Assembly (NCBI GenBank): GCA_025738555.1
Contig: JAOVFP010000005.1
Span: forward strand, 5,518,001-5,582,000
DNA: 64,000 bases
Direction of reading: 5' to 3'
Source of the DNA: Cyathus striatus
Lineage: Eukaryota > Basidiomycota > Agaricomycetes > Agaricales > Nidulariaceae
The notes beneath the pieces were generated by a model. That model saw only the letters and a program-made list of their open reading frames with translations, was not told the origin of the DNA and made no database searches. Below, piece after piece: positions 32,578 to 41,904 of this stretch. Position 1 is the stretch's first letter. Each line of letters starts with the position of its first letter. Made by a program: the position numbers and the translations under genes.

Positions 32578-33479
32578 TTAAGTTCGCAACCATGCTGTTT
32601 TGGCAATCTTCTTCTGTCTCTTTTGCTCCTTAAACCGTTCCTGAGAGTAGTATGAGCAAGAAACACCATAGGAAAAAGATAGACAAAACGCACCAAGTCC
32701 TTCTTGGTCGGTTTCTTTCTCTTCTTCCCCACTTCCTCGCCCTTAATGCTCCCTCCCTGCTCAGCCAGCTGCTGCTGCCACGCATCTACATCAAAGTACG
32801 CCTGACTCATCCTTTTCATCCGTTCATACTCTGAGACATGTGTCGGGTCACGTCCGTCGGGGCGGGTGAACTGCCCTGTACGTGCGTTGAACTTTGCCTG
32901 GAATATAGGGAGACCGTCCGGGCCTATTGCAGATGTACCAGGGACGGAGGAGGCGAGAGTTGGATCAAGATGAGCGAGGGAAGGATCAATTCCTTGAGCA
33001 GCGGCGGCGGCCTGGAGTGCGGCGTAGTGTGCTAAAGCAGGGTTTGTGGTTCCTGCTGAAATCTCAGGCTCGGGTGACGCTGATGAGGATGCAGCAGCAA
33101 CTGGTGCTGGTGCTGGTGCTGGTGTGGGTGAAGACGACGATGCTGTAGGTTGCAGCGGGTTCGTCCAGGTTGTTTCTTGTGTTTCAGCGTTGTAGAAATA
33201 GTAAGCATTATACTGAGGAGAGAAGATGGCTTGCCACGCTTGCTTTTCAGGCGCGGGAGTTTCACCGGTGGTCGAGGTCGATCCTTCCCTCTCCTTAGTC
33301 CTGTCATCGTCATCGTCTTCTACATCCTCCACAGTGGCCTTTTGCTTTCCCTTCGCGTTCTGCCCTTCCGCCCTCTCTGTTTCCTTTCCAACTTCGGGCT
33401 TCTCTTCAGTCTTTCGCTGTTCTTCTTTCTTCTCGCTGGTATTATCCTGAGAAATGGACTGTTTCTCGTTGTCGGCCAT
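32578..33479 (-). CDS. WW-domain protein
   Basis: Exons 33479-32694 and 32640-32578 give 282 residues. I chose the ATG opening MADNEKQSISQ. An earlier in-frame ATG at 33557 would add 26 hydrophobic residues that look untranslated. Residues 1-75 are acidic and Lys/Glu-rich. A WW domain lies at about 78-110 (WQAIFSPQYNAYYFYNAETQ, TTWTNPLQP), with both tryptophans and the Pro. An Ala/Pro/Ser linker follows, then GLPIFQAKFNARTGQFTRPD, and a Lys/Arg-rich C terminus with the distinctive ERFKEQKRQKKIAKTAWLRT. By family knowledge WW domains bind Pro-rich ligands; the tail resembles small nuclear WW proteins linked to splicing or transcription. Exact role unknown. Confidence 0.85.
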
Positions 33480-33774
33480 GGTGATGAGCGTGCCAAAGAC
33501 AACAGTAAGGAATGTGATAGAAAGTAAGGGAAGGTGAAATTTCGAACTCCGCCGCACATACGGAGTTTTCGGCGTTTATCGCCTTAACCAGCGACGCGCC
33601 GGAAGTCAACCGGAAGTTCAACTTACTTAGGCCAAGGCGGTACATAGGGCTTGTTCGCCGCAGCAGTCCTTTTCTTGTCTTTTCTTCAATAAGCACTGCA
33701 TTATTCTCTCCCATCTGAACCATAAACCTTCCTTCTACTCTAACGATTCTTACGACGATATTTGGACGTTCAAT
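33480..33774. promoter_or_regulatory. shared divergent promoter, WW protein and M50B protein
   Basis: Only 295 bases separate the two start codons, which point apart, so both core promoters must lie here. I saw no clear TATA box. The centre near 33585-33640 is CG-rich relative to its flanks (GCGACGCGCCGGAAG). Called from arrangement only. Confidence 0.5.
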
Positions 33775-35398
33775 ATGCGTATCTTTGCCCCTGTCAATGT
33801 CACTAAAAGTCTGGTCGAACCAGAACACCTCTTCATCCGAGATTTTAAGACTCAAGTCACACCCAATGACACTCAGAGGAATACTTTAATTGTTGCGGGA
33901 ATATATATTCTCGCGATTGCGATTTTATGGTACGAGGCTATTGGTGCTGAAAATGTTGGAGATAACTGAGGTGATCTACGCGCATCCAAATAGGCATACC
34001 CCAATATTGAACAAACTCTGTAAGGAAGGTGTTTTATATAGCACTTTTTGAATCCTAATGAACCACAATTTCATGATATAGTATACCCATTCAAGTCAGT
34101 GTATACCAATGCAATGAAGCTGAGTTACGAAATACTGATAAATATTGCAGGTTGCTTACAGTTGGTTTCCATGAAGTACGTCCTCAATTTCAGAAGATGA
34201 CAGGCCTATGACTCAACTTTATCTACACTCAGATGAGCCATGCTCTAGCTGGTGTTCTGACGTGCGCTACGATTCATTCTATTGAACTTGACCGTACGTC
34301 TTCCAAATGCTGTACAACATCTCCGCTGTCCCTTACCCTTAAACCTCGAACAGCGGACGAGGGTGGTGCAACGCGTATGTCAGGAGGCGTTTCGTGGATT
34401 ACCCTCCCAGCAGGATATCTTGGTTCCTCATTCATCGGTGCTTGTCTGATCGCCTGCGGATTTAACACCAACGCAAGTAAAGTTGCTTCGCTGGTTATGG
34501 CGGGGTTCTTCTTGTTCACCCTATGGTGGGCGAGGCGAAACTTGCTGTAAGTAAAGCAACCCTGTTTTGTTACTTCTATTACATTCTAACTGCTCATAGG
34601 ACATGGATTCTCATTTTCTCGATGTCATGCCTTGTGGTTCTTTTCTGGTTTGTTGGGGGAGGATTGCACTTCGTTACTTTGTATGTCTTCAACATTTCCC
34701 ACCATTTTCTGCCAAGACTTAATGAAATACACGATTACAGGTTCTTTTCATTGGGGTTATGTCATGCATGTACGTTCTGTGGGATGTGATAGGTTTGTCC
34801 TCGGAGTCGATTGGGAGTTCACATATCTCATCAGGGTTGACATTCATTACGCTTAGATGATACCCTGGCAAGGAAAATCCATACCTCTGACGCCTCTGCA
34901 TACGCCGATATCTGTGGGTGCTGTCCTAGTCGAGGTTCGTCTTCTTTTTAGGCGGTATTTGTGCGGCATGCTGATAATCAACTCCTGCGACAGTGTGGGG
35001 ATTTATCTGGCTGGTGCAAGCGTTCATCTTCTTCGCGCTTGGCGTGATTGTAGGCCTTGTGTCTTTCAAGGTTCGTGTTTTTTTGCATTATTACGTTTTT
35101 TTCCTTCGTTTAGCTTCTTTCACAGGAAACTGCTGCCCAGCAGAAAGAGGACTCATCCCATTTCCTTCCCGTTCCAGGTTCTCACTCTGGCGCCCTTTCG
35201 ATGACTCCAGATGTTATTTTTATATCTATGGATCTCCCTTGTTTTAGGGGCCACTGGACTTTTATGAGATGCTGTCTGAACATCGGATACAAACTTTTTG
35301 CTTTTGTTTTCTGTTATGAACTGTACTATAGTATCTGCATTTATTTGACCGAGCACAGTATCGTGTTCGGTATTTATCAAGATACCCGTGTATTGTAA
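33775..35398 (+). CDS. M50B-like membrane protein with HExxH motif, one frameshift
   Basis: Eleven exons (33775-33929, 33994-34019, 34082-34094, 34151-34175, 34233-34293, 34354-34546, 34600-34680, 34741-34792, 34857-34934, 34994-35070, 35126-35398) give about 344 residues. After a transmembrane segment (TLIVAGIYILAIAILWH) comes KLLTVGFHEMSHALAG with the zinc-type HEMSH motif. Then SIELDPDEGGATRMSGG, the conserved PAGYLGSSFIGA, several hydrophobic segments and a C-terminal DASAYADICGCCPSRVWG. The exons of 13, 25 and 26 bases around HExxH are supported by the peptide YPFKLLTVGFHE. In the seventh exon one base is missing in or near a G5 run (about 34652-34656), before ALRYFVLFIG. The family is predicted to be an intramembrane peptidase, but its substrate and activity are unknown. 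It converges tail to tail with the FAD oxidase, 70 bases apart. Confidence 0.83.
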
Positions 35399-35468
35399 TC
35401 TATAGTACTTTGTTTGGAATGAATATATTCTCTATCATCAATGTCAAAGTTGTACATATTCTAGTAAT

Positions 35469-37554
35469 TCAATTAGATGCAGCCTTCTTGCACAATCGAC
35501 CATCTGTATCTTCCACCCAACGATCGCCGCCGACTGCAGTTATGCCATAGAGTATACCATCTGGGTCATATCTATCTTTGATACTAAGCAAGCGATTGTA
35601 GTTTACACCATAGAAAGCATGTTTCCAGCTAGGGAGCTCGGGATCCGCCTGAACAATAGAGATAAGGAGATAATCATGAATATGCTTATTCAGGTATATC
35701 TACCTCGTTCAAATATGTTCCAGAGGTAGGTGTTAGCCTCTCAATGGGATCTCCAACTTCAGATCGAAACTGTTCTAGAAGAGGCCGAATATCGTTAAGT
35801 GTTGGTGTACTAGTTGGTATGCTAAGGTTTTAAAATTTGGTGAAACAACTTTCGTTCTAAATCATGCCATTAACGAACCACCCACTAGAAGAGCTGCAAA
35901 TGACGCTGCGAAGTCCTCCATGCTGGGAGAACAGAATTTCTGGACATCATGGTTCCCGGAACGAGTTTCGCTTGCAGCCCGATATCAGTTATAGTGCCGC
36001 CCATGCCTGAAAACTTCCGTATGAGTTCACCAATCTTCGCCGTTGTTGGTGAAGATATATCTCGCGGAATGAGCCGACTGGCACCCATAAGGCCACCGCT
36101 CGATGGGAAAAAGTCAGAGGACTCGGGTGGGCCGCTAATGTTTAGAAAAGCATATCTGAAGTTGGGATATGTTGAAATGGATAAATTGAATGGCACTCCA
36201 GAGTCATTTAGTGAGGTGATAATGGGCTGAAACAGGAGAGAAACATTTGAGCCACTACAATTAGGAGCAAAGACGGTAAGGCTGAATGAGGCTTGGTTAT
36301 AGACTGCTTGTGGATGTGCATGTTCATCGATAAAACTAGGTACTAGTCGTTGATACACGCTAATCGCGTTCCAGTATGATTCCGCAGAAGTACCAGCAGA
36401 AGTAAATGTAAGGACGCCAGTAGTCACCTGGATGTCGGGGAACACTCTTATTGTTACGGACCATACAATGCCGTATGAGGTACCGCCCTAAATTAGTATA
36501 ATTAAACATATGGAGTATACAAGAGGGAGAGGTCCATACACCACCGCTTATGGCCCAAAAGAGGTCCTGGTTTTCGGCCGGTGAGGCATGAATGAACTTT
36601 CCTTTTGTAGTAATCACATCATACTCAAGCGCTTGGTCTGCAGCCATACCATAAAGGTTTGTGAGGAGAGAATGCCCACCACCCTGAATATATCCTCCAG
36701 AAACGCCCACAGTCTGAACAATGATGTCACTAAAGATTGTCTTTGAAGATGATTTTGAATACGTACTAGCGCCGTTCCGGCGACGACTGTGTAGCCCCTT
36801 TCAGCGGCGTCTTGGTATAGTGCATCAGCTATAACGCCGGCTTGGACTTTTACAGCTGGTCCAGTGTAAATCGGCGACGAGTAGTTCTTCAGCCAGATCC
36901 TCTCCTGGAGATTATGCATCCATACTGAAAGAGATCCTGTCCCAATATTCTTGCCCATAGAACTGATATATACATTAATCATTAATTTATGAAATATTCC
37001 CAGTAGTGATATCGAAACCTACTCATGACCTGTGTTCTTTATAACGAAGCGTAAATCATGTTCCCTGGAAAAGTGTACAGCAGCAATCACGTCCCGTGGT
37101 TTAGAAGCGTTGACCGAATATTGCGGATACACCCCAATTACGCATGCATCACGAGGCTGTGTGAACGGATTACAACTATTATTAGTGAAGATGGTGTTAT
37201 CTATAGACGTCGGGGAGTCCAAGCTGTAAATATGAAGTCAGCATGTTGATATGCCGTCACGGTAAATTGCAGATGAAGTGCAAATACTGACTGAAAACGA
37301 GTATGAACCCAACCTGCACGGATATTTGCACAATTTATCTCATCAAAATCTGGGTCGTGACATGGACGTCCAGGGGGTACGGTATGCAGGAGACGGCCTT
37401 CTACTGTCGCATTGAGTTGATTCCACTGCATGGCAGACGGCCATTCAGGATCTTTAGGGAGCACTTTACAGACCCTTTGTCGTGCAGCACCCGCACCAGC
37501 GCAATTCCTCTGAATGATAGCAAGGGTGATTATTAGATGAGATAAGACAACCAT
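35469..37554 (-). CDS. Secreted FAD-dependent oxidase, berberine-bridge-enzyme type
   Basis: Seven exons (37554-37292, 37223-37023, 36962-36767, 36713-36540, 36487-35886, 35821-35704, 35648-35469) give 577 residues. A signal peptide (MVVLSHLIITLAII) starts it. The PCMH-type FAD domain shows RFVIKNTGHDSMGKN with the His that usually binds FAD covalently, the VKVQAGV strand, GYIQGGGHSLL, and GGGGTSYGIVWSVTIR. A substrate domain follows, and the BBE tail is FYGVNYNRLLSIKDRYDPDG. At the place where bicovalent members carry Cys (before xxVG) this protein has AGTALTVGVSG, so only single covalent attachment is expected. By family knowledge such oxidases act on sugars, alkaloids or phenolics and release hydrogen peroxide. 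The substrate cannot be predicted. All introns are GT-AG. Confidence 0.9.
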
Positions 37555-38263
37555 ATTAAAAAGACGAACAATTAATGATCTCTCACCCCGCTTTATATCT
37601 GAACGGTGAAAGTTCAGTCCATGAACTTCGGGTGCTTTCTAGCACCGTCGGCCAGAAGATAGGTAAACTGACAATCATCACTAGCAGCTAAATGACCTGG
37701 TCTCGTCTTGCAATACTAAGACGCCAAGGAAGCTTGTTCATGAACAGCCAACACAGGGACCCAACTCCAAGTGCGGTCGCAGGAAGGAAAACAGCTATTG
37801 GAATAGTTTATTCGACGTTCGCTAACATTATGCAGGAGTAGGACGTCAAGAGGTTAAAGCAGTGGACTTGCGAATACGCGTGCACGTAGACCCTGGTAAA
37901 AGTCATTTTGAGTGGAACGGGCGGAATCCGGCGCAAGTCAAGCGCAAGTTGTTTCAAATTTACAAGTTGCGCGGGAACTTGGAACGGGCCGAAGCGACGA
38001 CTCCAAGACGACTCTACTGTGAGCCCTGGAGGCTGCCCTGGCGGCCCACCGCCTCTTTCGCGACAGCTGTCATCCAACCCGCCACCATCTCCGTTCCGCA
38101 ACTCGGCCACGTTCTTCCAAGGCTCAACGGCGCCCCTTCAAAATTCCTTCTGTCTGTCAAGAAATTCCGGCTGGCGTAACTGTCTTTTCTGCAATTTTTT
38201 TGAGCTCCTGATGGCATCTCGTGCAAGTAACAGTCTGCTGTCAATTTTTAAGAATCAAAGTCT
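37555..38263. other. intergenic, no supported gene
   Basis: Promoter side of the FAD oxidase and 5' flank of the decayed F-box gene. Overlapping open frames of about 100 codons near 37810-38180 occur on both strands in a locally GC-rich patch, with no conserved pattern. I do not accept them. Confidence 0.4.
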
Positions 38264-39872
38264 TTGAAGAGAGATCCAACCATTGGCCAAAATCCAAATC
38301 TTTCTGCGCAATCACCTAATATCGGACGGAATACCATATACTATTTGCCTACCGAATTTCTCTTCGATATATTCAAATATTTAGATCGGAAGGATCTTTC
38401 CAGTGTTGCTTATGTCTGTCGACGCTTCAATATAATCGCGCTTGACGTATATTAAAGCCCGGGTTATCACTCCATCACGCGGAAGGCGGCAAATCTGTGT
38501 TGGAGCTACTTTCTGCAGATATCAGGAATCTTGGAACTGTTTCGCGCTCCATATCACTGCCAAGCACTCCCTTCCTGCGTCTCTTGCAAGGCTTAGCATA
38601 TGTGATACTGAAGATATCAAGCATCGAAAGGTTGGTTATCGTCTTCAGTGGCTTCCTGCTTTCCACTGGAGAAGTTTCTTCCGCAAAAAATGCGGTGCGG
38701 CCCCGTATCCCAGCTCTTCTAGATACTATTATCGCGTTACCGCTACATGCTCGTACAGTCCGGCGAACTGAGGGTCATCGATCGAGAAAACCTTTCAGAA
38801 CTTGCTAGTTACGTTGAGTATGGTCGCTCGGAACAGTGGAATGGGCCCTTTTTATGAAATACTACAGCCAAGTCACGATGAAGAGACGCAATAAAGAAAC
38901 ATACGCTCTCACCACCCTGAAATTCCATCTTTTTCCCTCTTTATCTCCGTTTCTATTCTAGTGGTGTCTCCGTACGTTGGGATTTTTGCCGTCTGCCATC
39001 TTTTATTGCATACTGTTCCAGAAGGTAATTCCTCCGTGGTCGTCGATGATGATTCTCTGAAAGAGCTGTATCGCCGCCTTTTCTCATCGAGCAATCTTTC
39101 AATTGTACTCGACGACATATTGCGCTTTATCTCCCGACATCTCAAGCTTGAATCTGTTGAGATCCTTAGTGAGCGCTTTCAGCTTTTGGAGTGGATATTT
39201 ATTCACAACCACCTTAAACGGTCTTAGAGGCCTGTCCAACTTGGTCATGCTTTGCACTACTCCTTGCTATATTCGGTCCTCTTGACATGTCTAAACCTAC
39301 TACATCGACTGAGGCAACTATCTCTGGCTCTCCACACTTCTCATCTGGAACAGAACAGCAATCATTATTTGTTCCTCTTTTTCCTTAGTTGCCTGATGCA
39401 ATATATCAAGTACTTAGATAAGGACTCTGAGAACTTCATCGGAACTACATTGTCCGCCTAGTTTATGCACAGTCTTTCCCATCTTCGGTTTGAGTCACCA
39501 GACTTTCCTCCAGAATACATCCAAGCGCTCGGTCTCGTTCAGAAGTTGGAGATATTGCATACTATCCATGGAAAACAATTGTCCGACATGGAACTATCGA
39601 GGTCTTGGCTTAAACTCGTTCTGAACGCGGTAAGTATCGTGATCGACGAATCTTTCAGGACCTACGGCCAAGCGGCCCACTTGCTTGTGCGCCGCGCATT
39701 GGCCCTCACTGCCGAACACAATCCTGGAAAAATCGAACTTCTTGGGATCTATGGGAACTGCATGCACACAGCCACCTGGGAATCGCAGTTCACACTGGCC
39801 AAGCACTCCGTACGTCCATTCGCCGGATCTTCTGCATCTCGAGCTTCACGCTTACCTACTGCTCCTGAATAG
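38264..39872 (+). pseudogene. decayed F-box/LRR gene
   Basis: It opens with an F-box: IYYLPTEFLFDIFKYLDRKD then LSSVAYVCRRFNIIALDVY. A stop follows at once. One base added in the TATATTAAAG stretch at about 38450 restores KPGLSLHHAEGGKSVLELLS and a further 110 codons. A second frame change is needed near 38755 to reach SGELRVIDRENLSELASYVE, and the frame changes again before LKLESVEILSERFQLLEWIF (39140-39200) and before MHSLSHLRFESPDFPPEYIQ (39465). The last piece looks like the usual C-terminal part of Agaricomycete F-box proteins. With four or more breaks not explained by introns, a pseudogene is likely, though base errors occur elsewhere in the window. Confidence 0.65.
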
Positions 39873-40332
39873 TGACGTTAAGACAGGTTAAGACCGCATG
39901 CCACCTCCTTCCGGCGCCTCGTTACACCTTCATGACTCCCACCATCACCAGGTTTAGAGGATGAAAATAACGTTAAGCACACACACTACTATTTCTGTTG
40001 CACAACGTGGCTAAAGACAGACACCGATCCGAATAAGGTCGGTCCGTGTTGTTAAAATGGTTTATGAAATTATGGGTCAAATCCGCTTTCGGCAGCATAA
40101 CAGCATGTTTTTACAACTGGTGACTCCCCGTTTCAGACGCCGTAACAATAGCAATGAGCCTGAGGAAATGCGAGATTTACGGTAGATGGTGTTAGATAAT
40201 GCTTCGATTGGTCTTGGGGGAATGAAACATTTTGTTTTTTTCACTTTCTTTTTCCGCGCCACTGTAGCTTGCGATTTGCGTGTTTAGAAAATTTTAATAG
40301 ATTGTCCCTGGCAGGCGGATTGCGAGAGATTG
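39873..40332. other. intergenic, no supported gene
   Basis: No domain or repeat recognised. A minus-strand open frame of 61 codons near 40077-40262 is Lys/Arg-rich and not convincing. Confidence 0.45.
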
Positions 40333-40340
40333 TATAAAGG
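40333..40340 (+). promoter_or_regulatory. TATA box upstream of the LaeA-like methyltransferase
   Basis: TATAAAGG lies 60 bases before the ATG at 40400, and the interval is pyrimidine-rich (CACTACTCTCCTACTCTCTTG). Motif and spacing fit a core promoter. Confidence 0.55.
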
Positions 40341-40399
40341 AGGCGGGTACTCATGGATTTCATTCACTACTCTCCTACTCTCTTGTAGCACTTCCCAAC

Positions 40400-41383
40400 A
40401 TGCCTGTGTCTACACTTGCCTGCAATCCTATCCCTCACGTTCCTCGCACTTTCTCCTGCGATCAGTATATCTTACCCTCCGACGAGATTGAACGCGAAAG
40501 GTATGTGTATGCGTTCTTCCAAGATATATCCCCCACTAACCAGTATATCAGGCTCCAGTTCCAACATGAACTCATTAAGCGTATTTATGATAACAACTTA
40601 ATATTGGCTCCCATAAAGTTCAACTCGGGAGACAAGATCTTAGAGTGTGGGACTGGCTCTGGTAAGAATCTAGCAACCCGAGGTTTTCATGGCGCCCCGG
40701 CTGACAGGCCTCACCATAGGTGCATGGGTCATGGACGTTTCTAAAAGTGTTCCATCATCAGTTGGCGTACATGGATTTGATATCGCGTCACGGCTCTTCC
40801 CTTTGTCACCTCCATCCAATCTTTCATTTTCGACATCCTCCGTCTTGAGCATGCCTAAGGAATGGGAAAATTCCTTCAAGCTAGTCCACCAACGCCTCCT
40901 CATGGCAGGCCTTCAGGTCGAGCATTGGCTCAAGGCCACACGCGAGATGTATCGCGTTGTCGCTCCAGGAGGCTGGGTCCAGCTCGGGGAAGTAGGCTTC
41001 TGGAGAGCCGGTCCTGCCACCAAGAGGCATCGTGAACTCGTCCGCACAGTGTTTGAGTCTAAGGGTCTCCTCCTCGATTGCGCCGATCATCTCGAGGAAT
41101 GGCTTAAGCTCGCCGGATTCAAAAATATCCGCGTGAGCGTAGGTCTATCCCTCTCGGTGGCTGGGGAGGCAGGAACGGCCAGGAGGCTATGGACAACTGG
41201 ATCGAGGTTTTCCGGGCAATGAAGACGCCGACTCTCAACGGAGGCGGATTTGGCTACATCAACTCTGAGTCCGAGTTCGACAAGATGATCGATGAAGTTG
41301 AGCGGGAGTGGCACCAGACTCCTGGAGCTGATATGCAGTTCGTCATCGTATATGGGCAGAAAGAAACACAAACCAAAAACTAA
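40400..41383 (+). CDS. LaeA-like (TAM-domain) methyltransferase with one frameshift
   Basis: Exons 40400-40500, 40552-40661 and 40720-41383 give about 291 residues after one base is restored. The first intron (51 bases, GTATGT...CAG) has no stop and keeps frame; removing it gives EIERERLQFQHELIKRIYD, the family form. Motif I is ILECGTGSGAWVMDVSKSVP, completed only after splicing. Then VHGFDIASRLFP, FKLVHQRLLMAGLQ, MYRVVAPGGWVQLGEVG and a C terminus ending QFVIVYGQK. Near 41150 the frame breaks between VGLSLS and GGWGGRNGQEAMDNW; one base is missing around CTCTCGGTGG. By family knowledge these proteins resemble LaeA/UMTA methyltransferases, many of unknown substrate, some tied to secondary metabolism. 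Not closely related to the four methyltransferases at 8.6-18.9 kb. Confidence 0.85.
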
Positions 41384-41464
41384 CGGTGACCCATCCAACA
41401 TGACTTGCATTCCCGACATCTGTAGCATATAGATACTTTAGCCCCCTTCGAATTCCTATTATAC

Positions 41465-41705
41465 TTACTTATACTTACATATAGGTTACTGTATTTTATT
41501 ATTCATCGATTGCCGCCACTAATGGCGAGCTTATTTTTGTCTTCATCCTTATTTGAAGTGATTTGCGCGTTACTAATCCCAATAATGGATAACGCCCAGG
41601 TACAAACTTACTTATGATAGATTACTGTATTTATATATTCCATGGTTACCGCCGTAAATGGCGAGCGCAATTGCATCTTTAGGCATAATCCTTGTTTGAG
41701 CGATT
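41465..41705. repeat. two imperfect copies of a stem-loop repeat
   Basis: Two segments, 41467-41560 and 41607-41700, share TTACTGTATTT...ATTC, then GCCGCCACTAATGGCGAGC in the first and ACCGCCGTAAATGGCGAGC in the second, and TCCTTATTTGA or TCCTTGTTTGA. The GCCGCC...GGCGAGC core can fold as CGCCA/TGGCG. They lie in the 3' flanks of the methyltransferase and CWC22 genes. Confidence 0.6.
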
Positions 41706-41904
41706 GAGTTATTTTGACATTGAAACTATTGCAAGTATAACAAATAAATAAAAGGCAAGTGTCCAGAAAACCTCTGGATATTTTTCATTCCGGATAGATA
41801 ATAAGAAAAGGAAGTAATGAACTACACATAGGTAAGCAAGCGCATATAGCAAGAGTGATTGAAACAATCTCATACACGACAGTCTCGTAACCTAGTTATT
41901 TACT

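Noticed and set aside
8591..41383. A single biosynthetic gene cluster (methyltransferases, FPP synthase, FAD oxidase, LaeA-like protein)
   Set aside because: No backbone enzyme (terpene synthase, PKS, NRPS) or P450 was recognised, and housekeeping genes such as rab11 lie between the parts.
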